A stretch of DNA of 41,214 nt from the NCBI RefSeq assembly GCF_007830615.1, contig NZ_VLLI01000022.1:1-41214 (forward strand), read 5' to 3'. The stretch comes from Mucilaginibacter frigoritolerans. Its GTDB lineage: Bacteria; Bacteroidota; Bacteroidia; Sphingobacteriales; Sphingobacteriaceae. Below the pieces are notes generated by a model. It did no database searches, had not been told where the DNA came from, and saw only the letters and a list, made by a program, of their open reading frames with translations. Positions 25,103 through 32,380 of this stretch are shown one piece after another. Within the stretch, counting starts at the first letter, position 1. The number at the start of each line of letters is the position of its first letter. Both the position numbers and the translations under genes were made by a program.

Positions 25103-25213
25103 TTTGTTATCCTGAGCGTAGCGAAGGATCTTCTTCGATAAACAGGCCTTCGACATGCAAATCGTCTATCTATAAGGTGAAGAAGATGCTTCACTATCGT
25201 TCAGCATGACAAA
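25103..25213. repeat. palindromic repeat, TTGTTATCCTGAGCG family
   Basis: ATCCTGAGCGTAGCGAAGGA with TCTTCTTC at the left pairs with GAAGAAGATGCTTCACTATC plus GTTCAGCATGACAA at the right. The arms are about 34 bases with several mismatches around a 40-base loop. Elements of this kind are widespread in Bacteroidota genomes. It lies 20 bp past the repressor gene's stop. The upstream stretch 24912-25102 has no gene I can support. Confidence 0.8.
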
Positions 25214-25233
25214 GGAGAGCAACTCAACCTTCC

Positions 25234-25935
25234 TTAATGATTATGCTTTTTATGGATATCCTTTACCAGGCAAAGTTTTTTAATGTCGGCTATTTTTATC
25301 ACAAAGGGGGCATATTTGGGCCGGTTGCCGCTGGTTTCGGTAATGTTATCAGAGTGGGCAATCACTTCATCGTCATTGTCGCCGGCCAGCAGGCGTTTAT
25401 ACATGCGGTAGTCGCCCCATTCAATATAATACACCTCGCCGGGGAGTATCTTTTTATCGTGGATGATTTTTAGCGCCACCCAGCAGCCATTTTCCAGGTA
25501 GGGATACATAGAGTGGCCCCAAACGGGCAGGGCAAAGTCACAATCCTCAATACCCGGAAAATTCATGTGCCCAACCGGGTGAGTATCATTAATATCATTA
25601 TACACCTCAACGCCCGATGCTGTGGCAATTATTTCGTACATAGGGATCCCGTCGGATAGCTTCCTGACGATGGTATTTTCAGAATTTGCTGTATTTTTTT
25701 TGTCGATTAAATAACTTCCGTATTTTTCTTTAAATATCTTTAATTTATCTGGATCTATATTTTGCCTGCTCTTTATAATTTCTGTAATTGAACTGGCATT
25801 ATTAAAGCCCAGCGCTTCGGCAAGCTGCGCATTGCCATTAAAAGCTTTACCACGAAGCTGATTGTACAGAATGATAAACTCCAGCGTTTCGGGCCGTATG
25901 TGTTTTATCTTGTTGGGTTTTGGCGCATCTTCCAT
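25234..25935 (-). CDS. phage repressor with S24 (LexA/CI-type) domain, 233 aa
   Basis: The N-terminal third is a helix-turn-helix domain (NAQLAEALGFNNASSITEII, about 38-57). The C-terminal half is an S24 peptidase-type domain: LPVWGHSMYPYLENGCWVAL (about 136-155) holds the catalytic Ser in GHSMYP, and GDYRMYKRLLAG (about 174-185) holds the catalytic Lys. This architecture is that of self-cleaving phage CI-type repressors that respond to RecA after DNA damage. The gene is divergent from the rightward early operon, the classic immunity layout. Its cleavage-site Ala-Gly or Cys-Gly is not obvious; TASGVEV near 105-111 sits in about the right place. Confidence 0.88.
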   Translation of the reverse strand: MEDAPKPNKIKHIRPETLEFIILYNQLRGKAFNGNAQLAEALGFNNASSITEIIKSRQNIDPDKLKIFKEKYGSYLIDKKNTANSENTIVRKLSDGIPMYEIIATASGVEVYNDINDTHPVGHMNFPGIEDCDFALPVWGHSMYPYLENGCWVALKIIHDKKILPGEVYYIEWGDYRMYKRLLAGDNDDEVIAHSDNITETSGNRPKYAPFVIKIADIKKLCLVKDIHKKHNH

Positions 25936-25962
25936 AAATGTTGATAATTATTAAAGTTTTTG

Positions 25963-25994
25963 TTTGTAAAAATACAGAATAATCTTTACATTTG
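25963..25994 (+). promoter_or_regulatory. rightward early promoter in the repressor/early intergenic region
   Basis: TTTG (25963-25966), 20 bases, then TACATTTG (25987-25994) matches the Bacteroidota -33/-7 consensus with no mismatch. It would drive the phage early operon from about base 26001. It lies in the 106-base gap upstream of the divergent repressor, so the repressor probably binds over it. Repeated TTTGTAAA / TTTACATTTG words could be operator half-sites. Confidence 0.7.
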
Positions 25995-26041
25995 TTTTGT
26001 TATTTCGCACTAAAGTAACACAAATTCTACAAATCAACAAC

Positions 26042-26128
26042 ATGCAGCTTAAAGAAGTTACAGAAAAAATATTGATTGGATGCGGACCGCCTCCGCAGAA
26101 GACTCACCCGAACGTAGCATCAGCGTGA
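26042..26128 (+). pseudogene. first early gene, cut short by palindromic repeat copy G
   Basis: A start codon 48 bases after the early promoter's -7 box opens MQLKEVTEKILIGCG. The next codons are already translated repeat (PPPQKTHPNV), and the frame ends at 26126-26128. The first 15 codons resemble the beginning of a small phage early protein (a Cro-like or DNA-binding protein would be expected here). No continuation of the frame was found after the repeat. Confidence 0.5.
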
Positions 26129-26312
26129 ACGTCGCTTGCAGAAGACTCCCCCGAACATCGCTACGCTCGTTCACCCTCTCTATGGCTTGCCATAGAGAGG
26201 GTTGGGAAAAGTAAAAAAGAAAATTAACGGTTTTCCTGGCCCTCTTTACCGCTAGCGGTAGAGAAGGCAGATCCAGCGAAGCAATGACCGGGTGAGTTGA
26301 CTATACAAGCGA
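26089..26312. repeat. palindromic double-hairpin repeat, copy G, with duplicated left arm
   Basis: The left arm appears twice: GCAGAAGACTCACCCGAACG (26095-26114) and, 45 bases on, GCAGAAGACTCCCCCGAACA. The right arm is GGGTGAGTT (26290-26298). Main stems: ATGGCTTGCCAT and ACCGCTAGCGGT. It is the longest copy. It interrupts the first gene of the phage early operon. Confidence 0.9.
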
Positions 26313-26389
26313 TATTAACGCCAATGCCAACAGCCGGGTCAAATCATCGCCATACAAAACACTAAAAACAAACGCATAATACTAAACCA

Positions 26390-26566
26390 ATGTACATAGC
26401 CTATTCCGCATTAAACCAACACAACCCTCCGCAAAATTCAAACAACCAGCCACAAACCGAACTGCAGCAACGTTATGAAGCCTACCAAACCGTGTGCGAC
26501 AAATACCGCCACGAAATAGCCGCCATTCAAAAATACCTGCCCGGCTGGACGCCCAAATTTAGGTAA
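26390..26566 (+). CDS. small prophage early protein, 58 aa
   Basis: The ORF reads MYIAYSALNQHNPPQNSNNQ at the start and ends HEIAAIQKYLPGWTPKFR. The C-terminal motif (IxAIQKYLPGWxPxFR) is one I associate with small conserved proteins of Sphingobacteriaceae prophages. The first half is Asn/Gln/Pro-rich and probably disordered. It lies between repeat copy G and the 141-aa gene in the rightward operon. Function unknown. Confidence 0.6.
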   Translation: MYIAYSALNQHNPPQNSNNQPQTELQQRYEAYQTVCDKYRHEIAAIQKYLPGWTPKFR

Positions 26567-26675
26567 AATAGGCATTGATTACATTGGATGATCAAGTAAT
26601 CTCCACACTAACTTGCCCGCCAATGCCCCAATAAACTAATGAACCAATACTCCACTGAACTAATAAACTAACAAC

Positions 26676-27101
26676 ATGATAAAACTCACCAAAACACTAA
26701 AAGATGAGCTGTGGTGGCTCATCATCTCGGCCGATTATGATTACAGCCGCATTGCCATTGCTGATTATGAGCTGAACGACCAGCATCTTATTTTATGGCT
26801 GGAGGACAAGAACAATTTTAAAAACACGCTGGATGAATGCCTGCAGCTCAATATCCCCGCAAAGCAATTTGCCAAGCTGATAAAAGATGAAGGCTTTAAC
26901 AGCTATGAGGGTAGCAAAATGCATCCCGACAAAAACTACCTGTATAAAGATAGTATTGAAATTAATAAGCTCCTGGCCTGGTATCAGCACGACGCCACCA
27001 CAACCGAACAAACCTGGGCCCGCGAAGCAGTAGTAAAAAAACTGCTTACCTACCTGGTAGAAAACGAAGCCCGCGGAGTAGATGTTGCGGTTTCTTCTTA
27101 A
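26676..27101 (+). CDS. hypothetical prophage early protein, 141 aa
   Basis: It reads MIKLTKTLKDELWWLIISAD at the start. It is acidic and largely helical, with no domain I can name. The middle (LDECLQLNIPAKQFAKLIKD) and the end (REAVVKKLLTYLVENEARGV) look like helical bundles. It lies in the early operon behind the S24 repressor's divergent promoter. The upstream gap 26567-26675 holds only simple words of the type AATAAACTAATGAACC. Confidence 0.6.
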   Translation: MIKLTKTLKDELWWLIISADYDYSRIAIADYELNDQHLILWLEDKNNFKNTLDECLQLNIPAKQFAKLIKDEGFNSYEGSKMHPDKNYLYKDSIEINKLLAWYQHDATTTEQTWAREAVVKKLLTYLVENEARGVDVAVSS

Positions 27102-27135
27102 TTATATTATGCCAATTGGAATTATTAACATAATA

Positions 27136-27230
27136 AGCTCCCTCTAAATCTCCCCCGGTAGGGGAGACTTTGGCTTCACTAACATTTATTTTTTAAAAGT
27201 CCTCCCTACCGGGGAGGATTAGGAGGGGCT
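27136..27230. repeat. second palindromic family, copy 2
   Basis: AGCTCCCTCTAAATCTCCCC at the left and GGATTAGGAGGGGCT at the right form the outer inverted repeat. CCCCCGGTAGGGGAG and CTCCCTACCGGGGAGG are the inner hairpins. It is the same design as 10235-10329, with the loop changed in length and sequence. Confidence 0.85.
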
Positions 27231-27248
27231 TAAACCACCAAACCAACA

Positions 27249-28001
27249 ATGAATTACATAGCACAAATAAAAGGCTTCTGGATGCTGCACGAGAAGCATG
27301 CCTTTAGCGCCACCGATATATCACTTTATTTTTACCTGCTGGAGGTTTGTAATGCCGCCAATTGGGTTAACCCGTTTAGGCGGAATAATGCCAAAATACT
27401 GGCTGATTTGAATTTAGCGCGTAACACCTTTATCAGGTCGCGCCGTAAACTGAAGGAGCTGGGGATATTAAATTATTCCTCCGCAAAAGGGGTAGCAAAT
27501 GTTACCTATAAATTAGCCGACTTAGAGACTCTCTATCGTGGTAGAAATAAGGCAGTTACCACTGCTGCTGATACAGGTAATGATACAGGCTGTGGGCTAC
27601 CTTCTGGGTTACCTTTTGATCCACTAAATAAAAACAGTAAACCAAAACCAAAACAAGTAATAGTAGTACCATACGCTAACGCTTTTAATTTTTTTGTTGA
27701 TACGGCTAATTGTATTTTACTTAAACAGCGTTATGATATAGAAAATGAGGGTGTTGCCGCGTTTTTTAAAACTTTTTACGACTCAAAAATTGACCTTGGC
27801 GACCTAAACAACAAAACCATTGAAGAGATTGCCCGCAACTTTTATTACTGGCTGCCCAAACATTTGGGGGCCACGGGTAAAGAAAAAAGTTGCGTTAAAA
27901 AAGAAAGTATTCGCCGGCCGGAAGCGGGTAAGCATCAGCCGTTGAGGGGTGTTGCTGCCGCGATGAAGTTTGCCACCGTTAAAATGAGGGGAGAAATATG
28001 A
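27249..28001 (+). CDS. phage replication-type winged-helix protein, 250 aa
   Basis: The first 90 residues are a winged helix: FSATDISLYFYLLEVCNAAN, then ADLNLARNTFIRSRRKLKEL (recognition helix) and GILNYSSAKGVANVTYKLAD (the wing). This is the layout of phage replisome-organiser or DnaD/DnaA-like initiator proteins in Bacteroidota. The middle is a Thr/Lys/Pro linker (GLPFDPLNKNSKPKPKQV). The C-terminal part (AFFKTFYDSKIDLGDLNNKT) is helical. It probably starts phage DNA replication together with the next gene, whose ATG overlaps its stop (ATGA at 27998-28001). Confidence 0.7.
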   Translation: MNYIAQIKGFWMLHEKHAFSATDISLYFYLLEVCNAANWVNPFRRNNAKILADLNLARNTFIRSRRKLKELGILNYSSAKGVANVTYKLADLETLYRGRNKAVTTAADTGNDTGCGLPSGLPFDPLNKNSKPKPKQVIVVPYANAFNFFVDTANCILLKQRYDIENEGVAAFFKTFYDSKIDLGDLNNKTIEEIARNFYYWLPKHLGATGKEKSCVKKESIRRPEAGKHQPLRGVAAAMKFATVKMRGEI

Positions 28002-28870
28002 GTAAGCGATTAACCATAGCTGCCCACCAGGTAAATCAAATTGGCCCTGCGGCAGATAAAACTCAACTAAAAGCTGTAGATGGCGGCTGGAAGATATTGA
28101 AACAGGCCATGGCGAAGGATGTACCCAAAAAACAAGTGTTTGACATCACCCTGATCAGTGTTGCCCGCGCTTTTGCCGATATGAATGTTAAAGACATCAG
28201 CGAAGAGGATCGTGACTACCTGGTAAATGAACTTACGGATAACATTGTTAAATACTATCCTTCTATCCGCATCAGCGAAATTCCGGATGCTATTGCGCTG
28301 GGCATCCGCGGTAAGTACGGTCCGTTTTATGGCTTAAGTGTGGTAAGTTTTGAGGGTTTTATCAGCGCCTATCTGTACTCAGAAAAGCGTACCTGCATGG
28401 TACGCGAGATGCCGGTTGATGATGAACCCCGCCAGCCGCCAAGCATGGAAATTCAGTTTGAAACTGCCAAAAACAATACGCTGGAGACCCTGCAACGCAA
28501 ACTGAACAAAAAGGATATTGAAGTAACTGCATCATCCGTTTATAACTTTCTGGACAGGCTAAAGCTCATTAACTTTACTACCGATGAAAAATACGATATG
28601 CTGGCCGATGCCGTGCGCTCATTAATTAAAGAACTGGAGTTTAAGCTCACCATAAGCCGAATGACTGAGCGAGCCGAAATAAAAAAAGACATTACCGATC
28701 TTAAACAATCCATCATTAAACGGGTGCCGCTGAACGACCACCTTATTTGCCTGGCCAAGCTCCGCGCCAAAACCCTGGCCCTCGATGCTTTTTTAAGCAA
28801 TGTTATTATTGAAGAAACTGATTTAGCTGCGCTGATAGAAAGTAGAAGGGAATTGTTTTTGGAGGGATGA
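27998..28870 (+). CDS. hypothetical phage early protein, possible helicase-loader-type, 290 aa
   Basis: The gene starts on the ATGA overlap with the winged-helix gene and is probably translationally coupled to it. The first part has VFDITLISVARAFADMNVKD, the middle IRGKYGPFYGLSVVSFEGFI (about 107-126) with conserved-looking aromatic residues, and the end is a long helical region (about 150-285). There is no Walker motif, so it is not a helicase itself. From position it may be a loader or partner of the replication protein. I do not recognise the family. Confidence 0.6.
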   Translation: MSKRLTIAAHQVNQIGPAADKTQLKAVDGGWKILKQAMAKDVPKKQVFDITLISVARAFADMNVKDISEEDRDYLVNELTDNIVKYYPSIRISEIPDAIALGIRGKYGPFYGLSVVSFEGFISAYLYSEKRTCMVREMPVDDEPRQPPSMEIQFETAKNNTLETLQRKLNKKDIEVTASSVYNFLDRLKLINFTTDEKYDMLADAVRSLIKELEFKLTISRMTERAEIKKDITDLKQSIIKRVPLNDHLICLAKLRAKTLALDAFLSNVIIEETDLAALIESRRELFLEG

Positions 28871-28890
28871 AGTGTGTATTAATATCCCTT

Positions 28891-29007
28891 ATGTCATTTC
28901 GAACGAGGGCACCGAGGAGAAACCCTTTGCGCGGGACTTTAACGTTCTGCAACGTTCGCCTTGAATATCGTAAAAGTTTTCTCCGCGTACCTCGTTCGAA
29001 ATGACAT
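28891..29007. repeat. palindromic repeat, ATGTCATTTCGAACGAGG family
   Basis: ATGTCATTTCGAACGAGG (28891-28908) pairs exactly with CCTCGTTCGAAATGACAT (28990-29007). A second pair, GAGGAGAAA / TTTTCTCC, lies inside. The 80-base interior is mixed. It separates the phage early operon from two minus-strand genes. Confidence 0.88.
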
Positions 29008-29018
29008 TAGTGTTTTGC

Positions 29019-29222
29019 TTACGCGCTTTCAACCTCATCAATAAACAGCAACAAATCCTGGTGAAAGGTTTCGCGTTTAAAGCTGTCGCCGGTATAAAAA
29101 ACAACGCTTACATAATCATCACTTTCGGTATTATCTTCGTTAAGGGCGTAGCCTTCAACAGCCATTTTAGGTCCGTCGGCTATCATTACTACTACATCGC
29201 CCAATTGAAATTTCTTTTCCAT
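29019..29222 (-). CDS. YodC/DUF2158-like small protein, 67 aa
   Basis: MEKKFQLGDVVVMIADGPKM matches the 'F-x-x-G-D-x-V-x-x-x-x-x-G-P-x-M' pattern of the YodC family (DUF2158). The rest (VVFYTGDSFKRETFHQDLL) fits the strand-then-helix end of that fold. Role unknown in the family. It ends 11 bp after the palindrome at 28891, and follows the 110-aa gene on the same strand by 7 bp, so they form an operon. Confidence 0.75.
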   Translation of the reverse strand: MEKKFQLGDVVVMIADGPKMAVEGYALNEDNTESDDYVSVVFYTGDSFKRETFHQDLLLFIDEVESA

Positions 29223-29229
29223 GGTATAT

Positions 29230-29562
29230 TTATTTACGTTCTATTTTAACCAGCTCTTCCTGCTGCACCAGCTCTTCTATTTCGCTAATGGCTTCGGCTG
29301 GTGTATCGGCATATTTTAGTTTGCGGAAACGCCATTGTGCAAAGGCAGGCTCCTGAAAACGGTTTATCAGCTTAAAAAACTTAGGGAAGTTATGCACCTC
29401 GTCCAGCAGTACACCGGTAACAATGCCGTTATTGTCCAGTATTTCGCGGATGGTGTACTCCTTATCGCGGGTTATCCAGATCTCAAAATCCCGGCGTATT
29501 TCGGCGCTTTTATCAGGATCTATCTTATCGTTAATACAAATTACCTTATCTCCGGCTTTCAT
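29230..29562 (-). CDS. hypothetical protein, 110 aa
   Basis: It begins MKAGDKVICINDKIDPDKSA and contains WITRDKEYTIREILDNNGIV, a small beta-barrel-like pattern, and then EPAFAQWRFRKL. Such proteins (GDKVxCIN ... YTIREI ... EPAFxxxRF) recur in Bacteroidota phages and chromosomes without known role. It is co-transcribed with the YodC-like gene. A phage origin is possible but not shown. Confidence 0.65.
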   Translation of the reverse strand: MKAGDKVICINDKIDPDKSAEIRRDFEIWITRDKEYTIREILDNNGIVTGVLLDEVHNFPKFFKLINRFQEPAFAQWRFRKLKYADTPAEAISEIEELVQQEELVKIERK

Positions 29563-29637
29563 AATGCAAATTTAAGCAGTAAAGCGGGTAAATTGTTTTT
29601 AAAAAATGGTTTTTTATGGATGGGGGGTGTAAAGTAT

Positions 29638-29824
29638 CGCTCGCAGAGGACTCACCCCGACGGGCGCTACGCTGGTCGACCCTCTCTACCGCGAGCGGTA
29701 AAGAGGGTTGTGGGAGTTTTTTCTTTTATTCTTTTTCTTTTCTTTTTTCTAGCCCTCTTTACAACTTGTTGTAGAGAGGGCAGGTCCAGCGTAGCGTCGA
29801 CCGGGTGAGTCCCCTCTGCGAGCG
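29638..29824. repeat. palindromic double-hairpin repeat, copy H
   Basis: This is the most complete copy. CGCTCGCAGAGGACTCACCC at the left end pairs with GGGTGAGTCCCCTCTGCGAG at the right. Main stems: ACCGCGAGCGGT and ACAACTTGTTGT. The 40-base centre is a T/C-rich run. It fills most of the 320-base gap between the 110-aa gene and the L,D-transpeptidase. Confidence 0.93.
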
Positions 29825-29882
29825 ACATCCTCCATCATCCCACCTTTAAACAAATTTCCCTATCTTAGGAACTATAAATTTT

Positions 29883-30632
29883 ATGAAAAAGCTATCCTTA
29901 TTATTGCTTACTGCCTTAATTGCTTTATTATGCACAGGCCAGGCATCGGCACAAAAAATAAATGCCTTGCCTGCCAAACAGCTTATGGTGGTTGTTACCG
30001 ATAACTGGGATACGCTGCAGGGTAAACTGTACTGTTACCAAAAGCAGCACGGCAAATGGGTGTTGAAATTCAGCAATGCGGTTGTAATTGGCAGCAAAGG
30101 CTTGGGCGTAGGCGATGGCGTGTTGCCGATAAATATTCCGGATGCACCGGTAAAAAAAGAGGGTGATAAAAAATCACCGGCGGGGATATTCAGTATTGGT
30201 ACCGCTTTTGGTTATGCCGATGCTAAAAATGCCACCTGGATAAAAAACAGATATGTGAAGGCAAGCGACACCTTAATTTGTGTAGATGATATGCACTCGC
30301 CTTATTATAATACGCTACTGCAAAGGGATACAGCAAAGAGTGCATACAACAGTCACGAAGAGATGCTGCTGAAACAGAATTATTATAAATGGGGATTGTT
30401 TATTAACCACAATACCGGCAACGTAGTGCCCGGCGATGGCTCATGCATCTTTATGCACGTTTGGGGCAGCAATACCGAGGGTACCGACGGCTGTACTGCC
30501 ATGGCCGAACCCAGTATACTGCGCGTATTGCACTGGATAAACGCCAGTTACCATCCGCTGCTGGTGCAACTAACCCGGGTCGATTATTTAAGATTGCGAA
30601 AACAATTGGGCCTGCCGGGATTGGGGGCGTAG
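29883..30632 (+). CDS. L,D-transpeptidase (YkuD-type), 249 aa
   Basis: A signal peptide (MKKLSLLLLTALIALLCTGQ, then ASAQ) sends it to the periplasm. The YkuD domain covers about residues 30-235. The catalytic site is MHVWGSNTEGTDGCTAMAEP (about 190-209), with the conserved His and the nucleophile Cys in GTDGCTAM. KKSPAGIFSIGTAFGYAD (about 98-115) is the usual P-x-G-x-F element at the start of the fold. The enzyme would cross-link peptidoglycan or attach proteins to it. The frame is complete. It stands alone, just after palindromic repeat copy H. Confidence 0.87.
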   Translation: MKKLSLLLLTALIALLCTGQASAQKINALPAKQLMVVVTDNWDTLQGKLYCYQKQHGKWVLKFSNAVVIGSKGLGVGDGVLPINIPDAPVKKEGDKKSPAGIFSIGTAFGYADAKNATWIKNRYVKASDTLICVDDMHSPYYNTLLQRDTAKSAYNSHEEMLLKQNYYKWGLFINHNTGNVVPGDGSCIFMHVWGSNTEGTDGCTAMAEPSILRVLHWINASYHPLLVQLTRVDYLRLRKQLGLPGLGA

Positions 30633-30697
30633 TAATTAACAGACCTTTATTGCTACTTAAAGCTTTTAAAATTTAGAACTATTTTATCATTTATCCG

Positions 30698-30705
30698 TAT
30701 ATTTG
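30698..30705 (+). promoter_or_regulatory. -7 box upstream of the small gene pair at 30730
   Basis: TATATTTG matches TAnnTTTG exactly and lies 24 bases before the start codon. No good TTG was found at the expected distance upstream. Confidence 0.4.
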
Positions 30706-30729
30706 TATAACATATCAATAATTAAACTC

Positions 30730-30876
30730 ATGGAAAGAGTTAGTAAAAAAGAAGCCACTTCCATAGCAAAATCAGCCCGAAACCCTATCGTTAAAATGAT
30801 AGAGGATAAAAAGGCTATTGAAAAAGGTGAAAGTTTATCCACGCTAAAGGGTATTAAAATTGTCTCTCCCTTATAA
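30730..30876 (+). CDS. small antitoxin-like protein, 48 aa
   Basis: The ORF reads MERVSKKEATSIAKSARNPI then MIEDKKAIEKGESLSTLKG and IKIVSPL. The pattern IxxKxAIEKGESLxxLxGIKxVxPL is one I associate with small first genes of two-gene modules in Bacteroidota. It overlaps the next ORF by 17 bases, the arrangement of a toxin-antitoxin pair. A -7 promoter box lies upstream. The functional call is tentative. Confidence 0.5.
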   Translation: MERVSKKEATSIAKSARNPIVKMIEDKKAIEKGESLSTLKGIKIVSPL

Positions 30877-31021
30877 TTTCCAGCTAACTAACGATGGCTC
30901 TTATCATTTCATTTCCAAACAGGGTTATAACTATTTAGTTTATTTCTTTGAATCTGTATTGCCCGATGCGGAGGGTAACATCCATATTGTTTACAATTTA
31001 GGATTTAATCAACGTGCTTAA
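30860..31021 (+). CDS. small partner protein of the 48-aa ORF, possibly truncated, 53 aa
   Basis: The frame begins at TTG 30860 inside the 48-aa ORF and reads SLPYNFQLTNDGSYHFISKQ and onward to VYNLGFNQRA. It has a beta-sheet look (FxFxSxxGxxYxVYF) like the start of longer Bacteroidota proteins in such pairs, so this copy may have lost its C-terminus. A TTG start is unusual; the end lies 20 bp before the glycosyltransferase gene. Toxin role is a guess. Confidence 0.45.
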   Translation: MSLPYNFQLTNDGSYHFISKQGYNYLVYFFESVLPDAEGNIHIVYNLGFNQRA

Positions 31022-31041
31022 ATTAAACTCCCTATAAACGC

Positions 31042-32238
31042 ATGGCAACAATTGCATTCTTTAATCTCCCAGCCCGTGGCCACCTGAACCCAACACTGCC
31101 TGTTGTAAAGGAACTTGTTAAACTCGGTATCGATGTTCACTATTTCGTTGGCGAAGAGTACCGGAAGTTGGTAGAGGACGCCGGGAGTACATTTCATCCT
31201 CTTCCATCGTTGAATCGTCTCGGAGATAATCCGCTTCAAAGTGCATCTGCACCAAACGATAAGCAAATCGCGCTTATGCCCTTTGCGATGGGTTATCAGG
31301 CACCGTTGGTCGTTCCTGAATTGGTAGCAGTGCTGCGCACGCTCCGGCCAGACTGCCTTGTTTACAACACGTTGAGTTTGTGGCCGCGTTTGGCTGCACG
31401 CATCCTCGATATTACAAGCATCGGCTTTCGGCCATATCATGGACTTCGTGAACAGAAATCTGTGGGTGCTCCTTTCAGCTCCGGGAAGCTTGCGAACCTG
31501 GCCGAAGAGACGGATCGGAGATTATCTGCCCTGATGTCATCGTTTAACAAACCACCACTTACACTTATCGATCTTGTCTCACAGGTGGACGATCTCACAT
31601 TGATGTTCATTGTAAAAGCGCTTCAACATAACGCTGAGGCATTCGATGAACGCTTCCTCTTTGTTGGGCCCTCCTTCATCGAAGGTGAGTCAGAGCCGTG
31701 GCCCTTCTCAGATCGTCCGGACCGCAGGATGCGACGCGCCTATGTGTCCCTGGGGACGATGCGAAATAACGATCCGGCGTTTTATCGCGCATGTTTTTCT
31801 GCATTCTCAGCTGATGAGTGGCAGGTTATAATGTCCGTGGGCGAACAGGTCACTTTGGATTCGCTTTCTCCCATACCCGACAATTTTTTGGTTGCAAGCA
31901 GCGTTAGGCAAACAGCAGTATTGCCGCATACAGATGTATTTGTGACACATGGCGGACTTAATAGTGTGATGGAGAGTCTGACGTTTGGCGTACCAATGGT
32001 GATTGTCCCTTCCATCAGGGAGCAACAACTAACGGCTCATCGCGTTCAGGCGCTCGGATGTGGCGTAGTACTCGACCGCGATTCGGTGACAGCCGCTTTT
32101 CTTTTGCAACAAGCCTCCGCCATTATTGACGACGAAACGATCAGATACAGGCTCAGGACCATACAAGAAAAGATTGTTGCTGCCGGTGGATATAAACGAG
32201 CGGCAACTGCCATTGCAAATATGTTGAAAGAAGCTTAA
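31042..32238 (+). CDS. MGT-family (macrolide-type) glycosyltransferase, 398 aa
   Basis: A GT1-type enzyme that would move a sugar from a nucleotide donor to a small molecule such as a macrolide or terpenoid. The N-terminal acceptor domain opens IAFFNLPARGHLNPTLPVVK, the family's start with the catalytic His in GHLNP. The C-terminal donor site is VFVTHGGLNSVMESLTFGVP (about 295-314) then IVPSIREQQLTAHRV, with the sugar-contacting Glu/Gln. It ends cleanly. Codon use looks different from its neighbours: more CGG, CGC and GAT-CGG pairs and fewer TTA Leu codons by eye. This suggests recent acquisition, but I did not compute it. Confidence 0.88.
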   Translation: MATIAFFNLPARGHLNPTLPVVKELVKLGIDVHYFVGEEYRKLVEDAGSTFHPLPSLNRLGDNPLQSASAPNDKQIALMPFAMGYQAPLVVPELVAVLRTLRPDCLVYNTLSLWPRLAARILDITSIGFRPYHGLREQKSVGAPFSSGKLANLAEETDRRLSALMSSFNKPPLTLIDLVSQVDDLTLMFIVKALQHNAEAFDERFLFVGPSFIEGESEPWPFSDRPDRRMRRAYVSLGTMRNNDPAFYRACFSAFSADEWQVIMSVGEQVTLDSLSPIPDNFLVASSVRQTAVLPHTDVFVTHGGLNSVMESLTFGVPMVIVPSIREQQLTAHRVQALGCGVVLDRDSVTAAFLLQQASAIIDDETIRYRLRTIQEKIVAAGGYKRAATAIANMLKEA

Positions 32239-32330
32239 CCGCCTCTTTATAAAACAAAAAAGGCCAGATTTCAATATCCAGCTTTATTAAATGTAATTAC
32301 CAAATAATTTCTGTGCCCCTGTTATGCCCC

Positions 32331-32350
32331 TGTTGGTGACAACACCAACA
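32331..32350. terminator. hairpin between convergent genes
   Basis: TGTTGGTG (32331-32338), loop ACAA, CACCAACA (32343-32350): an 8-bp perfect stem. It is placed between the glycosyltransferase and the convergent protease gene, with a tandem TGCCCCTGTTATGCCCCTGT just before it. There is no T run, so termination is unproven. Confidence 0.4.
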
Positions 32351-32380
32351 AAGACAAGCTGCGACTTGTATGTTGGTTTA

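Noticed and set aside
24941..25156. 71-codon minus-strand ORF
   Set aside because: Its first part (KKILRYAQDNK) is translated palindromic repeat; the rest shows nothing recognisable.
31018..31440. 140-codon minus-strand ORF within the glycosyltransferase
   Set aside because: It is a shadow in a Cys/Arg-rich frame; the plus-strand enzyme is secure.
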